DNA of 64,000 nucleotides from Nitrincola tibetensis (GCF_003284585.1 NZ_QKRX01000005.1:62001-126000); one strand, 5' to 3'. Counted from the first letter of the stretch, positions 37,756-47,772 are shown. Numbers and translations are program-made. Notes: generated by a model from the sequence alone, not told the origin.

Positions 37756-38904
37756 TTACAGTCCCATTGTGAGTTTCAACATGTACTGATTACGATCATG
37801 GTTCTCTGATGCAACTGTGGAGCTTTGATCGTTGTACTGGTAACCCAAGCTTAGATCTAACCAACGGCGGAGTTCATAAGTCACACCTAAACCTAGGCTT
37901 TTGACCTTGTCGTTACGTCCGTTGTCATAATCTTTGTTTGTATGACTGATACGCGCGTTAGTAGTGACAAACCCACTCCAACGATGATTCCAGTTTAAGC
38001 TTGAAATTGTTGATTTTATGGAGTCCGCACCTTCGTCACCTTCATCAATACCTTGTCGCGTGGTAAAGTTAAAAGCAGAATAGGTAAGCGGCTGCCAGGT
38101 CATCCCGATCTCCCAACTGCTGGAGTCTCGGTCTGCTTTTGTTGGGTCTTTGAAATCCTTTTTAACGTGACCAACTTTCGCAGTTCCAGCGGTAAACGCA
38201 GTCGCTTGCCACCTAATACCGGCAAGGTAGGACATGTTTGTACTGTCGAACTGGTTGGCTGACTTATAATCAAACTCACTGTGGCGAGCTTCAGCTAATA
38301 GCTGTGTTCTTGGGCCTATACGGTAAAAAAAAGTACCGCTGAGTACATTGCTGTCTAACTCTTTATCAAAGTTGACGTTGTTGTCAGTTCGCTTGCGTTC
38401 GTGATTATAACCAAGCTCAATGTTCATTAAGGCTGAGGGGGCGCCAAAGGTATACACTGCGCCTAACCCACTGGTGCTAAAACGATCATTGGCTGTGCTG
38501 GTGTCGGTATCATCAACATCTTCGACCTTAGCATAGCTTGCGCGGGCGACTAAGCGGTTGCGAACATTAAATTCCATGTTGGCTGTGGCTGAAAGAAGAT
38601 GGTCTGTGTTGCTGTCTTTAGAACTGGAGTGAAAGTTGTCGTGTACAAAACTGTAGGACAGTTCGTACAGACTGTTGCGCTCTTGTGCTGACAAAACAAA
38701 GTTAGGTTTTATCGTGGTTATCCAGCTTGTTTCTGCTTGGTTATTTGCGCGAAAGTTATCGTCGTACGTTTCAGAGAGTTCAAGAGTTGGTACAAAATCA
38801 AAGCCGCCCATTTTTATGCTGGCAGGTTCTATGGCATGTACTTGAGAGGCAAATGCACTCGATACGGCAAGTACTGTGGTACTAATTCTGTACAATTTTT
38901 TCAT
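37756..38904 (-). CDS. Outer-membrane beta-barrel of the EPS locus (EpsL-like)
   Basis: 382 residues with a signal peptide (MKKLYRISTTVLAVSSAFA). Alternating strands with aromatic ends follow and it finishes LGYQYNDQSSTV...YMLKLTMGL, a terminal beta-strand. LELSETYDDNFRANNQAETS at the start of the mature part is typical of EPS-associated barrels annotated EpsL or outer-membrane beta-barrel. Likely the polymer exit channel, complementing the short export protein. Confidence 0.85.
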   Translation of the reverse strand: MKKLYRISTTVLAVSSAFASQVHAIEPASIKMGGFDFVPTLELSETYDDNFRANNQAETSWITTIKPNFVLSAQERNSLYELSYSFVHDNFHSSSKDSNTDHLLSATANMEFNVRNRLVARASYAKVEDVDDTDTSTANDRFSTSGLGAVYTFGAPSALMNIELGYNHERKRTDNNVNFDKELDSNVLSGTFFYRIGPRTQLLAEARHSEFDYKSANQFDSTNMSYLAGIRWQATAFTAGTAKVGHVKKDFKDPTKADRDSSSWEIGMTWQPLTYSAFNFTTRQGIDEGDEGADSIKSTISSLNWNHRWSGFVTTNARISHTNKDYDNGRNDKVKSLGLGVTYELRRWLDLSLGYQYNDQSSTVASENHDRNQYMLKLTMGL

Positions 38905-39002
38905 AAATAAATCCCTTTGCGGTCTCAGTCACTAACAGTCTATCGTTTAAACCCTATCACTCTTGTTAATCATTATTGAATGAACAAGAGTGATTTTGAA
39001 AA

Positions 39003-39488
39003 TTAATTAGGGCTTGATGGTGTAATACCACCGCCGCCACCAGCGCCAGCCGTTGGTATACTTGTAGCAGCTAAAGTATTTGGCCCAGTACCTGCTAAGT
39101 TACCACCTTCTGTTGTTGTGTCGCCAGGGCCTGCAGCGGCTGCCTCTGCTTCAGCAATTGCTTCAGCAACAGATGCGATCATATCGGGCGATACCTCAGA
39201 GACCCCTGCTAGTAACTCAGCACTGAGCTCAGGGAAGTTGGATATAAACGCAGTTGTTATGCAACTAACTAATGCTTCATCATCTGCTGCCGTTACAACA
39301 AGGTCTAGGGTTGACTGAAGGATTGCATCAGTGTCATCTCCTGAAAACACAGTCACTTGCTCACTTGATAACGGAGTACACGTAGTCATTGCTGAAAGTA
39401 GTGTGATTTCTTCAGAAGCTTCTTGTGCAAACGCAACTGACGAAGCCAGTGCCGCTGCAAGAGATAAAGCAAGTAAAGATTTGCGCAT
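39003..39488 (-). CDS. Small secreted alanine/glycine-rich protein of the EPS locus
   Basis: 161 residues: signal peptide MRKSLLALSLAAALASSVAF, an acidic domain with cysteines (TTCTPLSSEQ, LVSCITTAF), an alanine-rich helix (AIAEAEAAAAGPG) and a low-complexity tail (GAGGGGGITPSSPN). I do not know its function. Its position before the barrel gene suggests a periplasmic or matrix role. ATG 39488 with AGGA. Confidence 0.75.
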   Translation of the reverse strand: MRKSLLALSLAAALASSVAFAQEASEEITLLSAMTTCTPLSSEQVTVFSGDDTDAILQSTLDLVVTAADDEALVSCITTAFISNFPELSAELLAGVSEVSPDMIASVAEAIAEAEAAAAGPGDTTTEGGNLAGTGPNTLAATSIPTAGAGGGGGITPSSPN

Positions 39489-39620
39489 TTTGATCGTCCT
39501 CGAATCCTGATTTGACAATCCTAACGTCACTGCATGGCAGCTAGGTTACAAAGATGCACCGGTTGTATGAAAAACACTCAAACAAAACGTACTGCGCGCA
39601 GATTGTCCATTTGTGTATAA

Positions 39621-39637
39621 TACAGGTTTCGTGCCAA
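39621..39637 (-). promoter_or_regulatory. Sigma54-like promoter candidate
   Basis: The minus strand reads TTGGCACGAAACCTGTA. The -24 half TTGGCACGA is a perfect match to the sigma54 consensus; the -12 half CTGTA matches TTGCA weakly. It lies about 130 bases upstream of the secreted-protein gene and could drive the export genes. Confidence 0.35.
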
Positions 39638-39783
39638 GTCTGGCTAGCAAATTTACTGCATTGCAATAACTTTTTCTAAGCGTTTGAATTTTTAGGAATT
39701 GTTTGAAAGTTAATAAAGTAGGGCTTTATATGGTTTGTTTTAAATGTCATTAAGTTGGCAGATTTGCCTTCATTTAGTGCATT

Positions 39784-40152
39784 TTAATCTTTAGTTGTGC
39801 ACCAAGAATGAAGGTAACGACCGATAACAGCCCATACACCCAGCGCAATCAAAACCCCTGTGATGTTTGCCGCCACATCGGCCCAGCTAAAGGTGCGATT
39901 AGGCTGGACAAAGTGTTGAAGGTACTCCAACCCAGGTGCCGCCAAAAATAAGAGCGGCCATACCCAAACTCCTCGCAACGACATAAACGCAAATCGGCTG
40001 ACCAACGCAAAACCCAAAAAAGCGATTAGGTGCATCCACTTATCCGAGTGATCGAAAAAATCCGGGGGAGACTCGGGGCGCAGCAACCCCCAAAGCAAGA
40101 CAGCAAAGCATAAAATGAATAAAGGAAGGCGCAGAAAGTTAAGAATAAACAC
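39784..40152 (-). CDS. VanZ-family membrane protein
   Basis: About 122 residues with four predicted membrane helices. DHSDKWMHLIAFLGFALVSR and FVQPNRTFSWADVAANITGV are VanZ signatures. Such proteins often close EPS operons, function unknown. I start at GTG 40152, behind CGGAG; the longer frame to 40272 would overlap the preceding gene. Confidence 0.82.
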   Translation of the reverse strand: MFILNFLRLPLFILCFAVLLWGLLRPESPPDFFDHSDKWMHLIAFLGFALVSRFAFMSLRGVWVWPLLFLAAPGLEYLQHFVQPNRTFSWADVAANITGVLIALGVWAVIGRYLHSWCTTKD

Positions 40153-40205
40153 GGGGTCTCCGTTTAAGAGGTGCGAAGTGTAAGGGGGACTTCGCACCTT
40201 AGGTG

Positions 40206-41603
40206 TTAATAGGCGTTTTTGTTCACAAAACCTTTGAAAAACGTCAAGAAAATAATCTTTATGTCGAGCCACAAAGACCAGTTGCGAATGTATTCAAGAT
40301 CATATTCAATGCGTTTTTCCATTTTTTCGAGCGTGTCGGTTTCGCCTCGCCAGCCGTTAATTTGTGCCCATCCGGTGATGCCAGGGCGCACTTTGTGGCG
40401 CAGCATATAGTAATCGACTTGCTTGCGATATTCTTCGTTGTGGGCAACTGCATGGGGGCGGGGGCCAACCACGGACATATCACCGATTAACACATTAAAA
40501 AACTGTGGGAGTTCGTCAAGCGATGTCCGTCGAATAAAGGCCCCGACGGGTGTAATGCGACTGTCGCCTTTGGTCGCTTGCACGACAACGTCTTTATTTT
40601 CCATTACCTTCATTGAGCGGAATTTATAGACACCAATGCGTTTACCATCCAGACCATAGCGATCCTGACGGAAGAGGATGGGACCCGGTGAGGTGAGTTT
40701 AATGGCTAAGGCCACACCAATCAGAACAGGTGAGATGCCAATGAGTGCGCAGGCACTAAACAAAATATCAAACGTTCGCTTATAGAACTCTTTGATACCA
40801 GAAAGGGGTGACTCAAACACACTGATGGTGTCGATATTGCCGACACTGCTAACGTTTGCATGCATTAGATTTTTTAATAAAAAGTCAGGCACTAGCAATA
40901 CATCGACGGTTGAATCGCCAAGTTCATGAATAATATTGGCAATCCGTTTTTCGGCTAGCAGGGGTAAGCAAATGTATAGCTTATTTATTTCATTGCGCTG
41001 AGCCATTTCAACCGCTTCTTGAACCTTGCCAATCAGCTGGTCTGAGTGCTCAGCGAGTCGCTCTTCGGTACGATCGTCAAAAAAACCTATGCACTTGAGC
41101 CCCATTTCTTTGTGCTTGTTGATTTGCTCTTGCAGCTTAAGCCCCGAGGGCGTCAGTCCAATAATGGCGACCTTACGTAAGCCAAATCCATTGGCGTAGC
41201 GTTGATGTTTGATTTTACGATAGATTAGACGCCAACCGATAAAAGAGAAGAGCGAGAGTAAGTACCAACTCATTAGGGTGAGTCGTGAGTAAGTTTCGGC
41301 TTCTTTCATCAAAAACAGCATGAAGACAGTGAGCAAAAACGAGATACTCAGTACGGCAAATAGCAGCATGATTCGGAGAGTGAATTGCCCCGCTCTGAGC
41401 ACACGATACAGCTGCATTGACTCACCCAAGTAAGAAAAAATGGCCAAGTTTGCAAATAACAGCAGCCAGTAATCTTTACCGTAAGGTATTCCATTTATGT
41501 ACATGGCCAACAGCAGCATGACCACCATAAACATCATGTCAATAATACGATAAACGGACGTCGATTTACTGCTAAATCGCAAGTTAGGGTTGCTTTCAAT
41601 CAC
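40206..41603 (-). CDS. Undecaprenyl-phosphate glucose phosphotransferase (WcaJ-like)
   Basis: 465 residues: about five membrane helices, a Rossmann-like CoA-binding domain (KVAIIGLTPSGLKLQEQINK), and the C-terminal transferase with KRTFDILFSACALIGISPV, FKFRSMKV...RITPVGAFIRRTSLDELPQF and DMSVVGPRPHA. It starts each repeat unit by putting a sugar phosphate, usually glucose-1-P, on undecaprenyl phosphate. GTG 41603 is preferred, with AAGGAG nine bases upstream. Confidence 0.93.
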   Translation of the reverse strand: MIESNPNLRFSSKSTSVYRIIDMMFMVVMLLLAMYINGIPYGKDYWLLLFANLAIFSYLGESMQLYRVLRAGQFTLRIMLLFAVLSISFLLTVFMLFLMKEAETYSRLTLMSWYLLSLFSFIGWRLIYRKIKHQRYANGFGLRKVAIIGLTPSGLKLQEQINKHKEMGLKCIGFFDDRTEERLAEHSDQLIGKVQEAVEMAQRNEINKLYICLPLLAEKRIANIIHELGDSTVDVLLVPDFLLKNLMHANVSSVGNIDTISVFESPLSGIKEFYKRTFDILFSACALIGISPVLIGVALAIKLTSPGPILFRQDRYGLDGKRIGVYKFRSMKVMENKDVVVQATKGDSRITPVGAFIRRTSLDELPQFFNVLIGDMSVVGPRPHAVAHNEEYRKQVDYYMLRHKVRPGITGWAQINGWRGETDTLEKMEKRIEYDLEYIRNWSLWLDIKIIFLTFFKGFVNKNAY

Positions 41604-41674
41604 TGTTGTATACTCCTTTAAACTACACAGCAACAAGGTTTAAACGCCATTAAGGTTTGCTACGCTAAGCGTTA

Positions 41675-42349
41675 TTAGCCGCACATGGGTGCAGAGTTTT
41701 CCGTTTGACTGCGAAAATACACACAGAAGGTGGCAAGCAGCCTAGCATTATTAAGTTGTTCAGTGAGGGGGCGAATATTCCGTCGGTCCGCTATCGCCGC
41801 TTGCGCGGTTGTTTCAAGGACTAAGCGTTTTTGTAGGGGTGATAAGCCAGACCATAGGCCAATTCCCATGCGAGAGAGTTCTAAAAGTATGTCTCTTCTC
41901 CATGGGCCTGTTTGCTTGGCCATTTGATACGCCTCTGTGAATTCGTCATCAAGCTCTAATAATTGCGATTTCATCAGTGCGACATGGCTCCAGGCATAGG
42001 GCCAAGTGGGGCGAAGTTGGGTATCTGTTTGGTAGGCTTGCAAAGCGGATCTTCTAGCTGCATCGGCTTGTGAGTCGCCGATGGGTAGATGGAAGGCTTG
42101 CCATTCGTATACTTTTCCAATCCTAAAATGGTTAGCACCTTGTTCGATGGGAAACCATGAGTGCGCTTTTAATGCGGCTGTTTGCGCGATGTCTAAAGCT
42201 TTAGGATTTGGCGGGATGCCTTGGCTTTGCCAATGCTCCAAAAATAAGTCAACTTTGTGTGTATGAAACGAAGAGACAAGCATTTTCAGTCCGATCAGGA
42301 TGATCAGACAAGCAGTACCAATTAATAAAATGGGGAGAGGCTTGCTCAT
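41675..42349 (-). CDS. vpsP: VpsP-like polysaccharide biosynthesis protein
   Basis: 224 residues with one N-terminal helix (ILLIGTACLIILIGLKML) and a soluble helical domain: ALKAHSWFPIEQGANHFRIG, WPYAWSHVALMKSQLLELD, GPWRRDILLELSRMGIGLW. It resembles VpsP of Vibrio polysaccharide loci; the role is undefined, probably a helical-repeat assembly protein facing the periplasm. Confidence 0.8.
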   Translation of the reverse strand: MSKPLPILLIGTACLIILIGLKMLVSSFHTHKVDLFLEHWQSQGIPPNPKALDIAQTAALKAHSWFPIEQGANHFRIGKVYEWQAFHLPIGDSQADAARRSALQAYQTDTQLRPTWPYAWSHVALMKSQLLELDDEFTEAYQMAKQTGPWRRDILLELSRMGIGLWSGLSPLQKRLVLETTAQAAIADRRNIRPLTEQLNNARLLATFCVYFRSQTENSAPMCG

Positions 42350-42534
42350 CCTTTACACTCCGTTGCGCTTGCCTTGAGATGCAACACGTCTTGCGTCAGT
42401 AAAATCTATCCATAGGTTATTAAATAGTACCTTTGTTTCTGGGTAAAGTAGAAATTACGGTTTTTCGTGTTTTTAGACGACTCGGTGCGGGTCTCAATTT
42501 AAACACGGTGCATATGATGAGCAGTGAATAGCCC

Positions 42535-43512
42535 CTAGCACTTGTAATACTCTTTATACCAAGAAATAAAGGCATTCACTCCCTGTTCAACAGAGGTATT
42601 CGGTGAGTATCCAGTGAGCTCAAATAAGGCCGAGGTGTCGGCCCATGTGGCGGGCACATCACCGGGCTGCATCGGCATTAGATTTTTGATCGCTTTCTTG
42701 CCAATGGCGTCCTCTAAGCACTCAATGAATTTCATTAAATGTACAGGTTTCCCATTACCGATATTAAACAATTGGTAAGGTGGCGATTGCTCCGTGCCAG
42801 CGGGTGGCTTATCAAGCACTTGGATGACGCCTTCAACAATGTCGTCAATATAAGTGAAGTCGCGTTGCATATCCCCATGGTTGTAGACATCAATGGCTTG
42901 GCCTGAGTAGATGGCTTTTGCAAATTTCATAGGTGCCATGTCTGGACGGCCCCAAGGGCCATACACGGTGAAAAAGCGAAGCCCTGTCATCGGCAGTTGA
43001 TATAGGTGAGCATAGGTGTAGGCCATGAGTTCATTGGATTTTTTGGTGGCCGCATATAGGGAAATAGGCGTATCAACACGGTCATTGGTTGAGAAGGGCA
43101 TTTTAGTGTTGTTGCCATAGACGGAGCTGGAGGTCGCGTAGACGAGGTGCTGAACGCCTGAGTGCCTGCAGCCTTCTAAAACGGTCATGGTTCCGACAAC
43201 ATTGCTGTCGATGTAGGCCATAGGATTGTCGATTGAATAACGAACACCCGCTTGAGCGGCGAGATGAATGACGGCATCAAAGGCTATATTGTCAAACAGG
43301 TTTGTCATGCCATTTCGGTCAGCAATATCAAGGTGTGTAAAGGTGAAGTTGGGGTGGTCTTGAAATTGAGACAATCGGGCGTGTTTGAGCAGAGGGTCGT
43401 AATAGTCGTTTAAATTGTCAATGCCTGTCACATGATGGCCAAGGTTAAGCAGTCTGAGTGTAACAGCTGCACCAACGAATCCGGCCGTGCCAGTGACAAG
43501 TATCTTTGACAT
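42535..43512 (-). CDS. UDP-glucuronate 4-epimerase (NAD-dependent epimerase)
   Basis: 325 residues. TGTAGFVGAAVTLRLLNLGH is the NAD site, GIDNLNDYYDPLLKHARL and HLAAQAGVRYSIDNPMAYID are specific to the UDP-glucuronate epimerase (CapI) group. Catalytic YAATKKSNE and VYGPWGRPDMA follow. It would convert UDP-glucuronate made by Ugd to UDP-galacturonate. It is the first gene of the minus-strand locus in this window. Confidence 0.9.
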   Translation of the reverse strand: MSKILVTGTAGFVGAAVTLRLLNLGHHVTGIDNLNDYYDPLLKHARLSQFQDHPNFTFTHLDIADRNGMTNLFDNIAFDAVIHLAAQAGVRYSIDNPMAYIDSNVVGTMTVLEGCRHSGVQHLVYATSSSVYGNNTKMPFSTNDRVDTPISLYAATKKSNELMAYTYAHLYQLPMTGLRFFTVYGPWGRPDMAPMKFAKAIYSGQAIDVYNHGDMQRDFTYIDDIVEGVIQVLDKPPAGTEQSPPYQLFNIGNGKPVHLMKFIECLEDAIGKKAIKNLMPMQPGDVPATWADTSALFELTGYSPNTSVEQGVNAFISWYKEYYKC

Positions 43513-43713
43513 TGAAGTGTATCTCGCACAAAAAACACTATCATAACAAAATTTTTAATAGGGGTCAGGCAAATAGATTAGACGTGCTATAACCTATGTT
43601 AAGTGTTTGAACTCTAGAGGGAGATTAAAAATGTGTAGATTAATTTTACAGATAGTCTAGGATTCAGAAGTATCAACATGAGTAATTGCTGTATTAAATA
43701 TAAGTGAGTTTCA

Positions 43714-46700
43714 ATGTCGATTCTCGGTACAAAACGTCAACTTAGATTCCAAAAAATTGCGACGAGGACGGCAGCGACTCTGTCTATCGCAAAAGAAAAA
43801 GAAGAATTTGATGCCGTGATCAATGCGTGTCTTAAAGATGTGGCGGCATTGTTTAAAGTGGATCGAGCCTACTTGTTTGAATTTAATCAGGACCTAACTC
43901 AAATAGAGAATACCCATAACTGGATAGCCGAAGGCTTGTCGTTACCTAGCAATGAGTTACGTTTCTTTGATGTCAAAGATGTGCCTTGGTGGAAAGAAAC
44001 AATCTTTGGGCAGGGCCATATCAGCGTTGGAGATGTGCAGCAGTTACCGTCTCGTGCAGAGAAAGAGCGCGTATTGTTTCCACAGCTGGGTATTTGTGCC
44101 TTTATTGATGTGGCGACCTATGGAAGCGAAGGCAATATAACGGGCTTTATTGGCTTAGCCGCTATGACGAAGCCTAGGCCTTGGGGCTTGGCCGATCGCC
44201 TCGCTTTAAGAATACTGGCGGGGATTCTAGGGTCGGCACTTGAAAGTCGGCGCACTTTGCAATTGATTCAGCGTCAATCTCAATATCGAGCACTAATCTT
44301 GGGCTTGGCTCAATCCTTTATCAATTTTCCGATTCACGAATGCGACTTAGCGATTAATAAAGCCCTTGAGCGCATCGCTGTGTTTTTCAATGCGGATCGT
44401 GCCTATGTGTTTGACTATGATTTTGACAATCAAACGAGCAGTAACACCTATGAGTGGTGTGCTCCTGGAGTGTCGTCAGAAATTGCAAAACTTCAAAATA
44501 TCCCACTGGATCACGTTAATGACTGGTTATCGTGTCATCTTCGCGGTGAGCCCCTTTTCATCAGTAGTGTGAAGTCCTTACCTGAAGGTCAATTACGCGC
44601 TTTATTAGAGGCGCAAGAAATCCAGAGCCTGATTAATGTGCCACTCATGAATGGGCAGGAGTGTTTGGGGTATGTGGGCCTTGATATTGTTAACAAAGAT
44701 TCCGTTGCATTAGGTCGGGATGAACAAGAGTTATTAGCGTTGTTTGCAAATTTATTGGTCAACGTACAGTTACGACTTCAGACCGATAAGGTAATGAGGC
44801 AAAGTGAAGAGCGAGCAAACGCGCAACGAGCTGCAATTGCCAATCTGGCATTAAATTCGAATTTGATTGCCGGTGATATGACCGATGCAGTTCATTTTTT
44901 GCTGCGAACCTTGTCTGTGGCATTGCAGGTCGATCGGACCAGTTTTTGGATCTTAAAAAATCATGAGTTACATTGCATAGCGGCCTATCATGCGCAAGAT
45001 AGGTCTTTCTCGGATGGGCAAGTGATCCTAAGGGAAAATATTCCTTTCTACTTTGAAATATTAAAGTCTGCAGAAGTTATCTGCATTGATAACACTCAGG
45101 AAGATATGCGTCTTCTTGAGTGGAGGGATCTTTACACCAAAAAGTTGGGGATAACGTCTTTAATCGACGCTGGCATTTTTCTTGATGGCGAAGTCGCAGG
45201 GTTAATTTCGGCAGAGCACTTGGGCAGTCCTCGTAAGTGGCATTTAGATGAGGAGTCGTTTGTCTCTACGGCGGCTGCTATCGCTACGCAGTTACTTTTA
45301 AATGTAGAGCGTAAAAAAGCGGAAGAACAATTGAAAGAGGCGGCGAGTGTATTCCAGCACGCCAACGAAGGCATAATGATTACGGAGGCAGATGGTACGA
45401 TTGTCGATGTGAACGAAGCCTTTACGCGAATCACTGGCTATACCGCGGACGAAGCAATTGGGGAGAATCCGCGTATCTTGAAATCAGGAAAACAGGATAA
45501 AGCAGCCTACGACACCATGTGGAAAGCGCTGTTAACGGAACGTTCATGGACGGGAGAAATATGGAATCGTCGTAAGAATGGAGAGGTCTATGCTGAAAGG
45601 CAAACCATTAGTGCAGTTCTAGACGATGACGGAGAAGTAAAGCGTTACGTTGCACTTTTTTCGGATATCAGCGCGCTGAAAGCGCATCAAGAGCAACTTG
45701 AATACATTGCGCATTATGATGCCTTAACGGGTTTACCCAACCGTGTTTTATTGGCAGACCGTATGCAACAGGCTATGTCTCAATCTTTGCGTCGCGATGA
45801 AAAAATGGCGGTTGTGTATTTGGATTTGGATGGGTTTAAAGAAATTAATGACGCTTACGGCCATAGTGTTGGCGATCGGTTTTTAATCATGCTGTCGGCC
45901 AGTATGAAGTCAACTCTGCGCAGCAGTGATTCCTTGGCGCGTCTAGGTGGTGATGAATTTGTTGTTATTATGACGGATCTTTCCAGCACTGACTCCTGTT
46001 ATCCTTTGCTGTCACGTTTATTAAGTGCGTCTTCTGAAAGTGTTCAAATAAATGATCGTGCATTAAAAGTGTCGGCCAGCTTAGGCGTGACATTTTTCCC
46101 TCAAGCCGAAGCCATCGATGCTGAGCAACTGTTGCGTCAAGCGGATCATGCCATGTATCAGGCCAAAATGAGCGGGAAAAACCGCTATCATATCTTCGAT
46201 GCCGAGCAGGATCGTTTTGAGCGCGATCGACATCAGTCGTTACTACGCCTAGAAAGGGCATTGAATCATAAAGAGTTTGAGTTGTTTTATCAGCCCAAAG
46301 TCAACATGCAAACACATGAGGTCATTGGGCTTGAGGCATTGATTCGTTGGCGTCATCCGAAAAAAGGGATTCTCTCTCCTGCTCATTTCCTGTCTGAATT
46401 ACATCATCATCTGTTAATGGTGCGCTTGGGGGATTGGGTGTTAAACACGGCGATGGCTCAAATGTCTGAATGGCATGAGCAAGGGGTGAGTCTGGCAGTT
46501 AGCGTTAATGTGGACCCCATGCAAATGGTGCAACCTAACTTTGTTGGAAAGTTGCAAGAGTTGCTGAGTCTTTATCCGACTCTGGGGCCTGATAGTTTAG
46601 AGCTAGAGATTCTTGAAACCAGTGCAATTGAGGATATGGCGCATGTGTCCGCACTACTGCATAGTTGTAAGCAGCTAGGGGTTCGAATTGCCTTGGATGA

Positions 46701-47007
46701 TTTTGGCACTGGTTACTCATCACTTTCGTATTTAAAACGCCTACCTGTCGATATGATCAAAATTGACCAAGCGTTCGTTAGAGATATGCTAGAGGATGCG
46801 GATGATCGGAGTATTTTGCAGGGGATTGTTGGTTTGGCTGAAGCCTTTAACCGCCAAGTGATCGCCGAAGGTGTTGAGACCGATGCCCATGCTCAGTTGC
46901 TCATTGAAATGGGGTGCAGCTTGGGGCAAGGGTATGCCATTGCTAAACCTATGCCAGCTGAGGAGGTGTTGCCTTGGTTGGCCTCATATTCTCAGACGGT
47001 GCATTGA
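43714..47007 (+). CDS. GAF-PAS-GGDEF-EAL c-di-GMP signalling protein
   Basis: 1097 residues. Three GAF domains (about 20-185, 190-350, 370-540), a PAS domain (ASVFQHANEGIMITEADGTI with a PAC motif), GGDEF and EAL. The GGDEF site LARLGGDEFVVI is intact with RSSD five residues upstream. EAL motifs EALIRW, LDDFGTGYSSLSYL and EGVET are all present, so cyclase and phosphodiesterase are both potentially active. No membrane helix, so it is a cytosolic sensor. Divergent from the EPS locus across 201 bases. Confidence 0.92.
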   Translation: MSILGTKRQLRFQKIATRTAATLSIAKEKEEFDAVINACLKDVAALFKVDRAYLFEFNQDLTQIENTHNWIAEGLSLPSNELRFFDVKDVPWWKETIFGQGHISVGDVQQLPSRAEKERVLFPQLGICAFIDVATYGSEGNITGFIGLAAMTKPRPWGLADRLALRILAGILGSALESRRTLQLIQRQSQYRALILGLAQSFINFPIHECDLAINKALERIAVFFNADRAYVFDYDFDNQTSSNTYEWCAPGVSSEIAKLQNIPLDHVNDWLSCHLRGEPLFISSVKSLPEGQLRALLEAQEIQSLINVPLMNGQECLGYVGLDIVNKDSVALGRDEQELLALFANLLVNVQLRLQTDKVMRQSEERANAQRAAIANLALNSNLIAGDMTDAVHFLLRTLSVALQVDRTSFWILKNHELHCIAAYHAQDRSFSDGQVILRENIPFYFEILKSAEVICIDNTQEDMRLLEWRDLYTKKLGITSLIDAGIFLDGEVAGLISAEHLGSPRKWHLDEESFVSTAAAIATQLLLNVERKKAEEQLKEAASVFQHANEGIMITEADGTIVDVNEAFTRITGYTADEAIGENPRILKSGKQDKAAYDTMWKALLTERSWTGEIWNRRKNGEVYAERQTISAVLDDDGEVKRYVALFSDISALKAHQEQLEYIAHYDALTGLPNRVLLADRMQQAMSQSLRRDEKMAVVYLDLDGFKEINDAYGHSVGDRFLIMLSASMKSTLRSSDSLARLGGDEFVVIMTDLSSTDSCYPLLSRLLSASSESVQINDRALKVSASLGVTFFPQAEAIDAEQLLRQADHAMYQAKMSGKNRYHIFDAEQDRFERDRHQSLLRLERALNHKEFELFYQPKVNMQTHEVIGLEALIRWRHPKKGILSPAHFLSELHHHLLMVRLGDWVLNTAMAQMSEWHEQGVSLAVSVNVDPMQMVQPNFVGKLQELLSLYPTLGPDSLELEILETSAIEDMAHVSALLHSCKQLGVRIALDDFGTGYSSLSYLKRLPVDMIKIDQAFVRDMLEDADDRSILQGIVGLAEAFNRQVIAEGVETDAHAQLLIEMGCSLGQGYAIAKPMPAEEVLPWLASYSQTVH

Positions 47008-47011
47008 AACC

Positions 47012-47040
47012 CTGCGCTCAGGATGCTGTCCCGAGCGCAG
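47012..47040. terminator. Bidirectional terminator
   Basis: CTGCGCTC (47012-47019) and GAGCGCAG (47033-47040) form a perfect 8-bp stem between two convergent genes. Confidence 0.65.
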
Positions 47041-47050
47041 TCTGCTTAAC

Positions 47051-47677
47051 TTAGACTTTCGTTAAGCGTAAGTAAGGACGCAGTTCATTCCAGCCTTGTG
47101 GAAAAATATCTTTTGCCGCTTCGTTGCTGATGGAGGGTGGAATGATAACTTCATCGCCTTTTTTCCAGTCAGCAGGTGTCGCAATGCGTTTAGCATCACT
47201 CAACTGCAGCGCATCGATGACGCGAAGAATCTCATCAAAATTACGTCCACATGACATAGGATAAGTCATGGTAAGACGAATTTTCTTATTCGGATCGATA
47301 ATGAACACGCTTCTGACGGCCGCTGTCTCGCTTTCCCCTGGGTGAATCATGCCGTAGAGCTCAGATATTTTATAATCTTCATCGGCAACGATAGGGAACT
47401 CTAAGGTTGTATTTTGGGTGTCATTGACATCTTCAATCCATTTGTTGTGTTCTTCAACAGTGTCGGTTGAAAGTCCTAGAGATTTTGTATTACGTGCTGC
47501 AAACTCACTGGCTAATTGAGCCGTGCGTCCCATTTCTGTTGTGCAGACTGGAGTGAAGTCAGCGGGGTGGCTGAAAAAGAAGACCCATGAGTCGCCGCTC
47601 CATTCGTGAAAGTCAATTTCACCTTGAGTCGTATCGATTTTGAAGTTCGGTGCGATATCGCCTAAACGTAATGACAT
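47051..47677 (-). CDS. 1-Cys peroxiredoxin
   Basis: 208 residues of the Prx6 type. FFFSHPADFTPVCTTEMG holds the peroxidatic cysteine with the PxxxTxxC pattern. LTMTYPMSCGRNFDEILRVI is the Prx6-type segment, and the C-terminal extension is SNEAAKDIFPQGWNELRPYL. It reduces peroxides. ATG 47677 has GAGGA. It is divergent from a DUF442 gene, with an AT-rich palindrome between. Confidence 0.93.
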   Translation of the reverse strand: MSLRLGDIAPNFKIDTTQGEIDFHEWSGDSWVFFFSHPADFTPVCTTEMGRTAQLASEFAARNTKSLGLSTDTVEEHNKWIEDVNDTQNTTLEFPIVADEDYKISELYGMIHPGESETAAVRSVFIIDPNKKIRLTMTYPMSCGRNFDEILRVIDALQLSDAKRIATPADWKKGDEVIIPPSISNEAAKDIFPQGWNELRPYLRLTKV

Positions 47678-47751
47678 GTGATATTTCCTCTTAGATTGAT
47701 GTGCGTTCATTCAGTGACGCTAGAGTATCAAATATATCTAATTGTAATAAG

Positions 47752-47772
47752 TATATTCTATTAATGAATATA
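47752..47772. promoter_or_regulatory. AT-rich palindrome between divergent genes
   Basis: TATATTC-TATTAAT-GAATATA is a perfect inverted repeat in the intergenic region shared by the peroxiredoxin and DUF442 genes. It could be the operator of a dimeric regulator of the ArsR type, as known for related DUF442 genes, but no regulator gene is nearby. Confidence 0.4.

Noticed and set aside
39604-39622. Plus-strand TTGTCC/TATAAT promoter
   Set aside because: The spacing between the hexamers is far too short and no plus-strand gene follows.
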